Source: Halioxenophilus sp033283405 (lineage in GTDB: Bacteria; Pseudomonadota; Gammaproteobacteria; Pseudomonadales; Cellvibrionaceae). Taken from it: a stretch of 64,000 nucleotides of DNA. The DNA lies in assembly GCF_033283405.1 (NCBI RefSeq), contig NZ_JAWMQR010000009.1, forward strand, positions 1 to 64,000, written 5' to 3'. Of this stretch, positions 43,815 through 51,764 are shown piece by piece. Position 1 is the first letter of the stretch, and every line of letters starts with the position of its first letter. The position numbers and the translations under genes are program-made. The notes under the pieces were generated by a model. It searched no databases. It was not told the DNA's origin and was given only the letters and a program-made list of their open reading frames with translations.

Positions 43815-45191
43815 TTATAACCCGGCCTTGCCCCACAATATTTTTGCTTTTCTATGGTGCGTTGCCATTAGTTTGTGCTCATCAATGAAGCGGTGCTTGC
43901 CGTGCTCGATCAGCCACTGCCCGGCAACCATCAATTTATCGACTCGATGAGCTCCGCAGGTCACCAGTGCAGCGATGGCATCAGCTGCACCGGAAAAGCG
44001 CAGTTCATCCAGCTTAAATATCGCCAGGTCGGCCTGTTTGCCGGGGGCAATCTGGCCCAGCTCTGGCCGTCGATAGATATCGGCGCCTCCCTGGGTTGCC
44101 CAGCTGAGAACAGTTTCGGCAGTGATGCGGGTGGCGCCGTAACGCAGGCGCTGTTGCAGGAGCGATTGCCTGGCTTCCTGAATCATATTGGAGCAATCGT
44201 TGGAGGCGGAGCCATCCACAGCAAGGCCCACCCGGCAGCCGGCCGCCTGCAGCTCCAGAGTTGGGCAGATACCGGAGGCCAAGAGCATATTGGAGCTGGG
44301 GCAGTGGGCGATGCCGACACCGGCCTTGCCCAAGCGGCTGATTTCAGCTGGTGTAAAGTGGATGCCGTGAGCCAGCCAGGTGCGCTCGTTGAGCCAGCCG
44401 CACTGCTCGAGGTAGTCCACCGGCCGGGCACCATAGGTTTGCAGGCAGAATTGGTTTTCGTCTTCTGTCTCTGCCAAATGGGTGTGCATCAGCACATTGT
44501 GTTGGGCGGCGAGAGCGGCCGTCTCGCGCATCAATTGCGCGGAGACGGAAAACGGGGAGCAGGGCGCCAGAGCGACCTGCAGTCGGGCGCTGGCACCTTT
44601 CTGGTGGTAGCGCTGAATCACCCGCTCGCAGTCGGCCAGTATCTCATCTTCGCTCTGCACCACGCTGTCGGGTGGCAGGCCGCCATCCTTCTCGCTCAGG
44701 CTCATGGAGCCGCGGGTGAGCTGAATGCGGGCACCCAGCTGGGAGAGCCCCTCAACCTGGGCATCAATGGCCTGTTGCAGCTGGCGGGAGAAGACATAGT
44801 GGTGGTCGCCTACCGTGGTGGCGCCGGAGAGCATCAACTCCAGCACGGCCAGTTGACTGGCGGTGGTTAACATCTCCGGGGTGATGTGCTGCCACACTTG
44901 GTAGAGGGACTTTAACCAGGGGAACAGCTCTTTGTTGAGCGCTGTGGGCAGGCAGCGGGTTAAGGTCTGATAAAAGTGGTGGTGAGTGTTGATCAGTCCG
45001 GGGATGAGCACGCAGCCCGACAGATCAACCTCCTCCCCATAGCGGGTTTCAGGTGTCTGGCCTGCGGCCACCAGTTCGACAATTTCACTGCCGGCGACCA
45101 CCACACCGCCAGCGGCGTTTTGATCGTTACCCGTGAAGGTGGCTTGTGGGTTTTTCAGCCAAATAGCTTTGTGTACGGATAAACGGCTCAT
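43815..45191 (-). CDS. 8-oxoguanine deaminase (amidohydrolase superfamily)
   Basis: A 458-residue cytosolic amidohydrolase. The metal site begins with LINTHHHFYQTLTR (about residues 62-75, the HxH pair). It continues with HTHLAETEDE, WLAHGIHFTPAEI, HCPSSNMLLASG and the catalytic Asp in VDGSASNDCSNM. This set matches 8-oxoguanine deaminases of the subgroup that convert 8-oxoguanine to urate; isocytosine deaminase and related TrzN/AtzB enzymes are alternatives. ATG 45191 is used; an in-frame TTG at 45200 is possible. A purine permease gene precedes it by 63 bases, and urate could feed purine catabolism. Confidence 0.85.
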   Translation of the reverse strand: MSRLSVHKAIWLKNPQATFTGNDQNAAGGVVVAGSEIVELVAAGQTPETRYGEEVDLSGCVLIPGLINTHHHFYQTLTRCLPTALNKELFPWLKSLYQVWQHITPEMLTTASQLAVLELMLSGATTVGDHHYVFSRQLQQAIDAQVEGLSQLGARIQLTRGSMSLSEKDGGLPPDSVVQSEDEILADCERVIQRYHQKGASARLQVALAPCSPFSVSAQLMRETAALAAQHNVLMHTHLAETEDENQFCLQTYGARPVDYLEQCGWLNERTWLAHGIHFTPAEISRLGKAGVGIAHCPSSNMLLASGICPTLELQAAGCRVGLAVDGSASNDCSNMIQEARQSLLQQRLRYGATRITAETVLSWATQGGADIYRRPELGQIAPGKQADLAIFKLDELRFSGAADAIAALVTCGAHRVDKLMVAGQWLIEHGKHRFIDEHKLMATHHRKAKILWGKAGL

Positions 45192-45254
45192 GGTGGTCAA
45201 CTGGCAATGGGGTGGACAACAATTCTGAACAATTACAGGCGGGCTTGCCAGTCT

Positions 45255-46616
45255 CTAACAGTCTGCAGGCTCAACCTTAGCCACATTGCTGGCGTCGCCT
45301 GGCTCCGGCAGCAGCAGTGATAGGAGAATAGCGGTCAAACCGGCCACGGCCACCGATGAGGAGAAGATCACCTGCATTAATTGCGGAGTTTGGGTGAGGA
45401 GCTCGGGCACCATCATACTGCCCAGGCCCAGCCCTAAGGACGAGGCGACGATAATGGTTTTGCGACGGTCCAGCCGTTCACGCGAAAGAATAGAGACGCC
45501 GGCCACAGCCACTGTGCCAAACATCACCAGCGTGGCTCCTCCCAAAACCGGTTTGGGTATCAGCTGCAGCAGCGCGCCGACAATGGGGAAGAGCCCCAGC
45601 AGTGCCAAAATGCCCGCTACGTAGAAACCCACGTAACGACTGGCAACCCCGGTCATCTGAATGACAGCATTGTTCTGGCCAAAGGTGGTGTTGGGAAAGG
45701 TGCTGAACACAGCCGCCACCATGGAGTTAAAACCATCGGCCAGAACCCCACCTTTAATGCGCTCCAAATACTCCTTGCCCTGTAACGGTAGGCCGCAAAA
45801 ATGGCTGACTGCGGTCAAATCGCCGGAGGTTTCAATGGAGGTTAACAGGTAGATAAATGCCACCGGCAGAAAGAGTTGCCAGTCGAAGTCGAAGCCGTAT
45901 TTAAAGGGGATGGGTAGGGAAACCAGTGGCAGGCCGGGGATGGTGTGGGGCTCAAAAATACCCAAGCCATAGCCAACCAGGGAACCGGCCAGCATACCAA
46001 TCAGAATCGCCGACAGGCGCAGCCAGGGGTTGCGCATCGCATTCAGTACAATGATCAGTAAGAAAACTGAGATGCCCACCAGTAGGTAGGCGGGCGCACC
46101 AAAATTGGCGGCGCCAAAACCGCCCGCCATATCGGTCATGCCCACCTTAATCAACGAGATACCGATGGTGGTAATGACTACTCCAGTCACAACGGGGTTG
46201 ATCACTCGCCCCAGTTTACTGATGAACTGGCTGACGAAGATTTCGATAAACGCACCGGCAAAACAGATGCCCACCAGCATGGCTATGATCTCTTCGCTGC
46301 TGCCACCGCGTTGTTTCACTATCGAGCCGGCGGTAATCAGTGCGCCCATAAAGGCGAAGCTGGTGCCTTGGACTGCAATCACACCGGAGCCAAGGGGGCC
46401 AATGCGCTTCACCTGGACGAAAGTGGATACCCCGGAGACCAGCAATGCCATGCTGAGCAGGTAAGGTATTTCTGTTTCTAAGCCGAGGACACTGCCAATT
46501 ACCAGGGTGGGGGTAATGATGCCGACAAAGCTGGCCAGGATGTGTTGCACGGCAGCGGTAAGTGCTAATTGTGGTTTGGGTTTGTCGTTAAGACCGTAAA
46601 GAAGGTTGGCTTGCAT
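45255..46616 (-). CDS. NCS2 family purine permease (xanthine/urate type)
   Basis: A 453-residue inner membrane symporter with about 14 helices. The TM1 His lies in ALTAAVQHILASFVG and the NAT signature in NTTFGQNNAVIQMTG, followed by SRYVGFYVAGI, as in XanQ/UacT-like members. The fourth residue of the signature (QNNA) is Ala where I recall Gly in XanQ and UacT, so substrate range may differ. I place the start at ATG 46616 (MQANLLYGLNDKPK); upstream codons to 46655 add an unlikely hydrophobic piece. Next gene is 8-oxoguanine deaminase, so 8-oxoguanine, guanine, xanthine or urate are candidate substrates. Confidence 0.88.
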   Translation of the reverse strand: MQANLLYGLNDKPKPQLALTAAVQHILASFVGIITPTLVIGSVLGLETEIPYLLSMALLVSGVSTFVQVKRIGPLGSGVIAVQGTSFAFMGALITAGSIVKQRGGSSEEIIAMLVGICFAGAFIEIFVSQFISKLGRVINPVVTGVVITTIGISLIKVGMTDMAGGFGAANFGAPAYLLVGISVFLLIIVLNAMRNPWLRLSAILIGMLAGSLVGYGLGIFEPHTIPGLPLVSLPIPFKYGFDFDWQLFLPVAFIYLLTSIETSGDLTAVSHFCGLPLQGKEYLERIKGGVLADGFNSMVAAVFSTFPNTTFGQNNAVIQMTGVASRYVGFYVAGILALLGLFPIVGALLQLIPKPVLGGATLVMFGTVAVAGVSILSRERLDRRKTIIVASSLGLGLGSMMVPELLTQTPQLMQVIFSSSVAVAGLTAILLSLLLPEPGDASNVAKVEPADC

Positions 46617-46703
46617 GTCGGTTGCATCTAAGAAAATCAGCGTCAATAGAAACAAAATTTCTCATTAAAAGATAGGTGTAACTAATGGCGCAGGAAAACT
46701 GTG

Positions 46704-46741
46704 TTTGCACTTTAATGTTGCGCAATCACAAATGGTTGCAC
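46704..46741. promoter_or_regulatory. Repeated TTGCAC-type motifs upstream of the purine permease
   Basis: TTGCAC occurs at 46705-46710 and 46736-46741, 31 bp apart (three helical turns), with a variant TTGCGC at 46718-46723 between them. They lie 90-125 bp before the permease start and could be operator sites for a regulator of the purine genes. Confidence 0.3.
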
Positions 46742-46932
46742 TCTATCGTTAAGCGGATTCCTTGCCAAAATGCCGTGCTCCGTAAAAACGACCATCAATA
46801 TTCCAAATAATTATTCGGCTTATCGTGTTGTGTTGCCGCTGGGCGGCCATGAGTTGTTTGGCGATAAAGGGTAGGTTTGCCGCTCGTCTCGCCCCAAGCC
46901 CGCCTTGCTAACAGTTGTGCTGCCGCCACTAA

Positions 46933-46968
46933 TCTGCAGGCAGCGATTATTCTACAGGCAGCGATTAT
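46933..46968. repeat. Tandem 18-bp repeat
   Basis: Two adjacent copies of TCTRCAGGCAGCGATTAT, differing at one base (G/A), in the long gap upstream of the purine permease. Confidence 0.8.
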
Positions 46969-47208
46969 ATGGTTCGATGCAATCACTAATAGTGCAGGGG
47001 TTGTGGGCTGTGGTCCGGATTTGGGCATCTTGCTTTGAGTTTGCCCCTTTCCGCCAGTGGGTTGGATTGATACTGGTGGCCAGGCAGACTGTGGGCGATA
47101 AGCTTTTGCGTTGCTACTGAGAAGAGTGAGTTCGTTATGAACGGATTTTTTGCCTCGGCTGCGCTGGTGGTTCAATAAAAATTTGGTGATTAGCACAAAT
47201 TCCAGAGG

Positions 47209-47225
47209 TTGGCATACTCTGTGCT
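47209..47225 (+). promoter_or_regulatory. Sigma-54 type promoter of a small RNA
   Basis: TTGGCA-N7-GTGCT with exactly 12 bases between GG (47211) and GC (47223), the diagnostic sigma-54 spacing. The predicted start is about 47236. No protein frame with a ribosome site follows, but a terminator appears 75 bases later. Confidence 0.65.
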
Positions 47226-47235
47226 GTACTGAAAT

Positions 47236-47312
47236 TGCCCGTGAGTCCGTTCTCATCGGGTATTCTCTCATGAAGCTTGCTCTTAAGGGGCTGTGCACTG
47301 GCCCCGTTTTTT
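47236..47312 (+). ncRNA. Candidate sigma-54-dependent small RNA, about 77 nt
   Basis: Between the -24/-12 element and an intrinsic terminator lies a compact RNA-like unit. A 5' hairpin at 47238-47260 pairs CCCGTGAG with CTCA-T-CGGG around loop TCCGTT. A pyrimidine-rich, apparently unpaired stretch runs to about 47286 (TATTCTCTCATGAAGC). A terminator stem (GGGGC / GCCCC) with T6 closes it at 47287-47312. This is the usual form of an Hfq-dependent antisense RNA. Sigma-54 control is shared with Vibrio Qrr and Pseudomonas CrcZ/NrsZ RNAs, but the sequence resembles none of these that I can recognise. Confidence 0.6.
47287..47312 (+). terminator. Intrinsic terminator of the small RNA
   Basis: GGGGC and GCCCC pair around a 9-nt loop, followed by G and six T on the plus strand. 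No rightward gene precedes it for more than 7 kb, so it implies a non-coding transcript. Confidence 0.8.
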
Positions 47313-48226
47313 CTCGACCTCTCTTGTTGAATCGGGCTTAACGCTTTTTATGTAAGAACAGCGGCCGTGCAATTGATTGTTGGCTAACAATGCTGGCGGA
47401 TCAACTCCCACCTCTAGGCTTATGCTCTCCTCTGCGATTAATTGTTATTGAATTCCCGGCACATTCGTTATTGCTGTTTTAAACAGTTGGCTTAATGCGC
47501 TCGACATTACAACCTGTGAATTTGCTGAATGATCAGGCTTGCCAGGTAACTGTTTAAACCCCTTGCATTGGATGACTGCGATACTGGTTTCAGGGCGCTT
47601 TCATTGGATATGGCTTACACTAAGTTACGAGGGTTGCTGGTTGGGTGATCAGTTGCAGAGTTTTCTATTGTGAATTGATTTGTGGGCGCTAACCATTCGC
47701 CAGGTCTGTGTCTCGACACCGCTTGGTAACGACCGGAGGGGCGCCGAATTTGGGCACGGTGGAACCATTGTGATGCGTTACGGCGTGACCTCGCAATCCG
47801 TTGGCAACAAATCAATCTGAGCCGCTTATAACCTGCAGACGGTGTTCAAATAGGTGGTGTTATCGTCAGTTACTATGGCTACAGCGGTTTGGGTATAACA
47901 GCTTGTCATATCATTCGGGAAAGATCGGTAATGAACGCTGTTAGGCATGGAACCTGCAAACACTCTATGGCTGACGTGAAAGTGTCTAGAGGCTCGCATT
48001 GAGGCCCACCGTGATAATAGCGAGCGAACTATTTCTTGCATTTAACAGCCGATAAATTGGTTAGGTTAATATATATACAGAAAAAGTCTGCGCTAAAATT
48101 ATTGGGAATTGAGTTGTTAAATATTATCTGATGGTGGTATTTGGCAATCACATAGGTTAGGGAGTGGTACCGATCAACGATAGCTTAAGCAACAGCATAA
48201 AAGAGTAAGTAAAAGAGGACAGGGCT
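47313..48226. other. Gene-free region upstream of the glucosylglycerate cluster
   Basis: About 900 bases with no convincing protein gene. It contains short palindromes such as CTGTTTTAAACAG (47477-47489) and an AT-rich stretch just before the cluster (TTAATATATATAC near 48066), a plausible promoter region. The sequence lacks coding character on both strands. The cluster start is a TTG codon after GAGGACAGGG. Confidence 0.4.
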
Positions 48227-49147
48227 TTGCAAACAGCTGTATACAATCACATAGAGGATGTGCTCAATCGATTTTTAGCGGAGCAAAAACTGCCGGCTGC
48301 TTATGGCACAATTGCACTCACTTGGTTTTGGCCAGTACTTGAAAAAATCGTAAATTTTCAGGCGGCGGAAAGAAGACCAATTGTTGTTGGTATTAACGGC
48401 TGCCAAGGATCCGGCAAGAGTACACTGGCCGCATTGGCAGTGGATATTTTTACCAATATTCACAATAAAACAGCTGTCGCTATTTCAATTGATGACTTTT
48501 ATTTAACGATCGCTGAACGGGAATCGCTTGCGCAAACCGTTCACCCTCTGCTGCTCACCCGCGGAGTACCAGGAACCCATGACATGGCATTGGCCAACAA
48601 TACGTTGGCGGAGCTTATGGCTGGTAAGTCACCGGTAAAAATACCACGCTTTAACAAAGCCATTGATGATCGGGCGGCACCCGAAGAGTGGGTAGCTCAT
48701 GATGCTCCGGTGGATATTATTATCCTTGAAGGCTGGTGTATGGGCTCGGTCGCACAGACGGAAGGGGAGTTGGAAACACCGGTCAATGAGCTGGAAGAGT
48801 TTGAAGATCGCAGTGGTATCTGGCGAAAATACGTTAATGAACAGTTGGCGACCAGCTACAAAAGTTTTTTTGATCTGGTCGATATGTGGATAATGTTAAA
48901 GGCGCCTTCCTTTGATTGTGTTTATCGGTGGCGTTTAGAGCAGGAAGAAAAATTAAAACTCTCATTGCAAGGACTTAAATCTGGGCGCGCGGATTATCGT
49001 GTAATGAGCCCGCAGCAAATTAAGCGGTTTATTCAATACTATCAGCGGGTCACTGAGCATACTTTGCAAGCACTGCCGGGTAAGGTTGAGTTTTTATATG
49101 AGATGGACGGTGATCGTAACATACTAACCCTGCATGAACGCTTGTGA
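48227..49147 (+). CDS. P-loop kinase, probable D-glycerate 3-kinase
   Basis: A 306-residue kinase with the Walker A motif GINGCQGSGKST (about residues 55-66) and the family segment ISIDDFYLTIAERESLAQTVHPLLLTRGVPGTHD (split here: IDDFYLT then LLLTRGVPGTHD). IILEGWCMG follows as the Walker B region. These match the plant GLYK/YggC-type glycerate kinase family, which converts D-glycerate to 3-phosphoglycerate. The start codon is TTG 48227 after GAGGACAGGG; no ATG lies near. It heads the glucosylglycerate cluster, where glycerate would be released by the phosphorylase encoded downstream. Confidence 0.82.
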   Translation: MQTAVYNHIEDVLNRFLAEQKLPAAYGTIALTWFWPVLEKIVNFQAAERRPIVVGINGCQGSGKSTLAALAVDIFTNIHNKTAVAISIDDFYLTIAERESLAQTVHPLLLTRGVPGTHDMALANNTLAELMAGKSPVKIPRFNKAIDDRAAPEEWVAHDAPVDIIILEGWCMGSVAQTEGELETPVNELEEFEDRSGIWRKYVNEQLATSYKSFFDLVDMWIMLKAPSFDCVYRWRLEQEEKLKLSLQGLKSGRADYRVMSPQQIKRFIQYYQRVTEHTLQALPGKVEFLYEMDGDRNILTLHERL

Positions 49148-49406
49148 CTTCATGATTGTAATTTGCTGGTAACAGAAGGTTGGTCAAATTTATTTCGGCA
49201 CAGGATTAAGCTATAAGTTATAGCTGTGGTTTGCTGTTTGAAGTAGTGCTTATTTCTCAGTAGGCCGCCTTTACAGCCACACTGTTGGCCAATTAAAGGT
49301 TGTGCCCTGTGCGGCCTGCACATTAGAATGTGATTTCGTTAGAAACTGCTAGTTAAAAATATAGGTTGGGCCTAATAGAGATATTGGTAAACCCAACGAG
49401 AGCCTC

Positions 49407-50243
49407 ATGAGTCAGCTATTAATATTTACGGATATGGATGGTACCTTATTGGACCATCATACCTACAGCCATCAGGCGGCTGATCCTCTCCTGGCGGAAT
49501 TATCCCGTCGTTCCATCCCTGTTATTCCATGCACCAGTAAAACGTTTGCCGAATTGGTTGAGCTGCGCAGTGAATTGCAAAACCGCGAGCCCTTTATCGT
49601 TGAAAACGGAGCAGCGGTGTATATCCCCACTGGTTATTTCTCAGCGCAGCCGAAAGACACCGATTGCGTGGCTGGCTACTGGCGAAAAGCCTTTGTCGAA
49701 CCCCGTCAATATTGGTGCTCCCTGTTGGATGATGTGGGTAAGCAATTTAGCGAATATTTCGACTCCTATTCCGAGCTGGGCGTTGCTGGTATTGCCAGGT
49801 TAACGGGGTTATCAGAAGCCGAGGCGGAACGCTCTGCGCAACGGCAATTTGGTGAGCCGGTGCACTGGCACGGCCCACCGGAAGTAAAGGCTGATTTTGT
49901 CCAGGCGTTACAGGCAGCCGGTGCCCAGGTGTTAATTGGTGGCCGGTTTATCCATATTTCCGGTGCGGTTGACAAAGGCCAGGCACTACTCTGGTTAAGC
50001 CACTGCTATCAGCGACATTCGCACGCCTCTGTGACAACTGTCGGCTTAGGCGACAGCGGTAATGATGTCGCAATGCTGAATGTGGTCGATAACCCGATTA
50101 TTGTGCGTTCTCCGGTGCACGAGCCACCGGCGGTGACGCCGGCAGCGGTCGCCAATTCATTAATTATTACAAAAGCCACTGGTCCCCAAGGTTGGGTAGA
50201 GGGCGTTACTCTCGTGCTGTCTCGACAGTGCGGTTCAGTTTAA
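49407..50243 (+). CDS. HAD phosphatase, glucosyl-3-phosphoglycerate (or mannosyl) phosphatase
   Basis: A 278-residue HAD-superfamily enzyme of the MpgP/YedP type. Catalytic Asp pair in FTDMDGTLLD (Asp9, Asp11), motif II around PCTSKT, the conserved FIVENGAAVYIP, and the motif IV segment GLGDSGNDVAML (about residue 212). It would remove phosphate from glucosyl-3-phosphoglycerate made by the next gene, giving glucosylglycerate. Family members accept mannosyl or glucosyl substrates; the neighbouring GpgS points to glucosyl. Gap to gpgS is 15 bases. Confidence 0.85.
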   Translation: MSQLLIFTDMDGTLLDHHTYSHQAADPLLAELSRRSIPVIPCTSKTFAELVELRSELQNREPFIVENGAAVYIPTGYFSAQPKDTDCVAGYWRKAFVEPRQYWCSLLDDVGKQFSEYFDSYSELGVAGIARLTGLSEAEAERSAQRQFGEPVHWHGPPEVKADFVQALQAAGAQVLIGGRFIHISGAVDKGQALLWLSHCYQRHSHASVTTVGLGDSGNDVAMLNVVDNPIIVRSPVHEPPAVTPAAVANSLIITKATGPQGWVEGVTLVLSRQCGSV

Positions 50244-50258
50244 ATACGAGGCAGCGAC

Positions 50259-51485
50259 ATGGCAGATTTCCACCAGAACGGGATAATTACCACGTTACAT
50301 AATTTATCGCCAAGGCCCTTGGCGGATATGGAATCTGAGCTTACCAAGTTCAGCCGTAAGCGGTCCATGGCGTTGGTGCTGCCGTGCCTCTATTCGGAGC
50401 TGGAAGGCCCTGCCATGCCCAATATCCTGGCGGAATTGAAGCAGGTCCCCTATTTGGGGGAGGTGGTGGTTGGCCTTGATCGAGCCAGTCGGGACCAGTA
50501 CCGCAAGGCCTTGGATTTCTTCTCAGACTTGCCACAGTACCACCGTGTGTTGTGGAATGATGGCCCACGTTTGCAGGCCCTGGATAATGATCTGCGCAGC
50601 ATGGGCCTGGCGCCAGAGGAGAAGGGTAAGGGCTGCAACGTCTGGTACTGTATGGGTTATATTCTGGCGGCCACCAAAGCCGAATCTATTGCCCTGCACG
50701 ACTGCGATATCGTTACCTACTCGCGCGAACTGCTGGCTCGTCTGATCTATCCCGTTGCCAACCCGCTGTTTAACTATGAATTTTGTAAAGGCTTTTACGC
50801 GCGTGTGGCCGACGGCAAAATCAATGGTCGCGTCTGCCGGCTATTGGTGACACCGTTATTGCGTGCACTGAAAAAGGTGCTGGGTGATTTGGAGTACCTG
50901 GAGTATATGGACAGCTTCCGTTACTCCCTGGCCGGAGAGTTCTCTTTTCGGCGTGATGTATTGACCGACCTGCGTATTCCCAGCGACTGGGGATTGGAGA
51001 TTGGGGTGTTATCGGAAATGCACCGTAACTATGCCCACAATCGACTCTGCCAGGTGGACATTGCCCAGAATTACGATCACAAGCATCAGGATCTCTCCCT
51101 GGAGGATAAAAATGCGGGCTTATCGCGTATGTCGATCGATATCGCCAAAGCCCTGTTTCGCAAGCTGGCGACACAGGGTGAAGTATTCAGCCCGGAAACA
51201 TTCCGCAGTATCAAGGCCACCTATTTTCGAATCGCGTTGGATTTTGTCGAAACCTATCACAACGATGCGGTGATGAATGGCTTACACCATGATCTGCACG
51301 AAGAGGAGCGCTCGGTGGAGATGTTTGCCGAAAACATCATGGAAGCCGGCAAGATTTTCCTCGAGAGCCCAAAGATCACCCCCTTCATTCCCAGTTGGAA
51401 CCGGGTTGTCAGTGCTATGCCGGATGTTTATGAACGCCTGCAGGAGGCCGTTGAACAGGATCACCAGGAGTTTATGGCCGGATGA
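50259..51485 (+). CDS. gpgS: Glucosyl-3-phosphoglycerate synthase
   Basis: A 408-residue GT-A glycosyltransferase (GT81-like). It joins glucose from an NDP-glucose donor to 3-phosphoglycerate. Metal-binding DxD motif in LHDCDIVTY (about residue 147). Family segments: ALVLPCLYSELEGPAM (about 38-53), GKGCNVWYCMGYIL and DWGLEIGVLSEM. The protein is cytoplasmic, with no signal or membrane helix. The phosphatase gene is 15 bases upstream and the catabolic phosphorylase gene follows after 279 bases. Confidence 0.93.
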   Translation: MADFHQNGIITTLHNLSPRPLADMESELTKFSRKRSMALVLPCLYSELEGPAMPNILAELKQVPYLGEVVVGLDRASRDQYRKALDFFSDLPQYHRVLWNDGPRLQALDNDLRSMGLAPEEKGKGCNVWYCMGYILAATKAESIALHDCDIVTYSRELLARLIYPVANPLFNYEFCKGFYARVADGKINGRVCRLLVTPLLRALKKVLGDLEYLEYMDSFRYSLAGEFSFRRDVLTDLRIPSDWGLEIGVLSEMHRNYAHNRLCQVDIAQNYDHKHQDLSLEDKNAGLSRMSIDIAKALFRKLATQGEVFSPETFRSIKATYFRIALDFVETYHNDAVMNGLHHDLHEEERSVEMFAENIMEAGKIFLESPKITPFIPSWNRVVSAMPDVYERLQEAVEQDHQEFMAG

Positions 51486-51764
51486 TAAGGCCCTCTCACT
51501 CATTCCGGGCATAGGTTTGGATCGGTTGCCATAGGCTCTAGCGTCTCTCCGGTGAACTATGGTAGAAAGTGGTTTTATCTGCTAGCGCGTGGTATTAACG
51601 AGTGATTGATAAGCAGTTGCTGGCCGTGGGCGAAACTACGGCCGTGCAGATCAACAGCCACGCAGATTCTCGCCAAATAGCCGCAAGCCACTGTTTGACG
51701 GTTGGCACAAGGATGAGTTGTTTCTATTTCTAATGGTTGGCATTTAGCGGAGCACTAACGCCAT
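51486..51764 (+). other. Gap between gpgS and the phosphorylase gene
   Basis: 279 bases without a gene. A hairpin (GGCCGTGG-GCGAAA-CTACGGCC, about 51627-51647) lies in the middle. The gap is large enough for a separate promoter, which would let synthesis and breakdown be controlled independently. Confidence 0.35.

Noticed and set aside
43875..44870. A 331-codon plus-strand frame opposite the 8-oxoguanine deaminase gene
   Set aside because: It is a shadow of the deaminase codons; the deaminase has all metal-site motifs.
46795..47298. A 167-codon minus-strand frame upstream of the purine permease
   Set aside because: Composition is unlike a protein, no ribosome site is present, and it overlaps the tandem repeat and the small-RNA unit.
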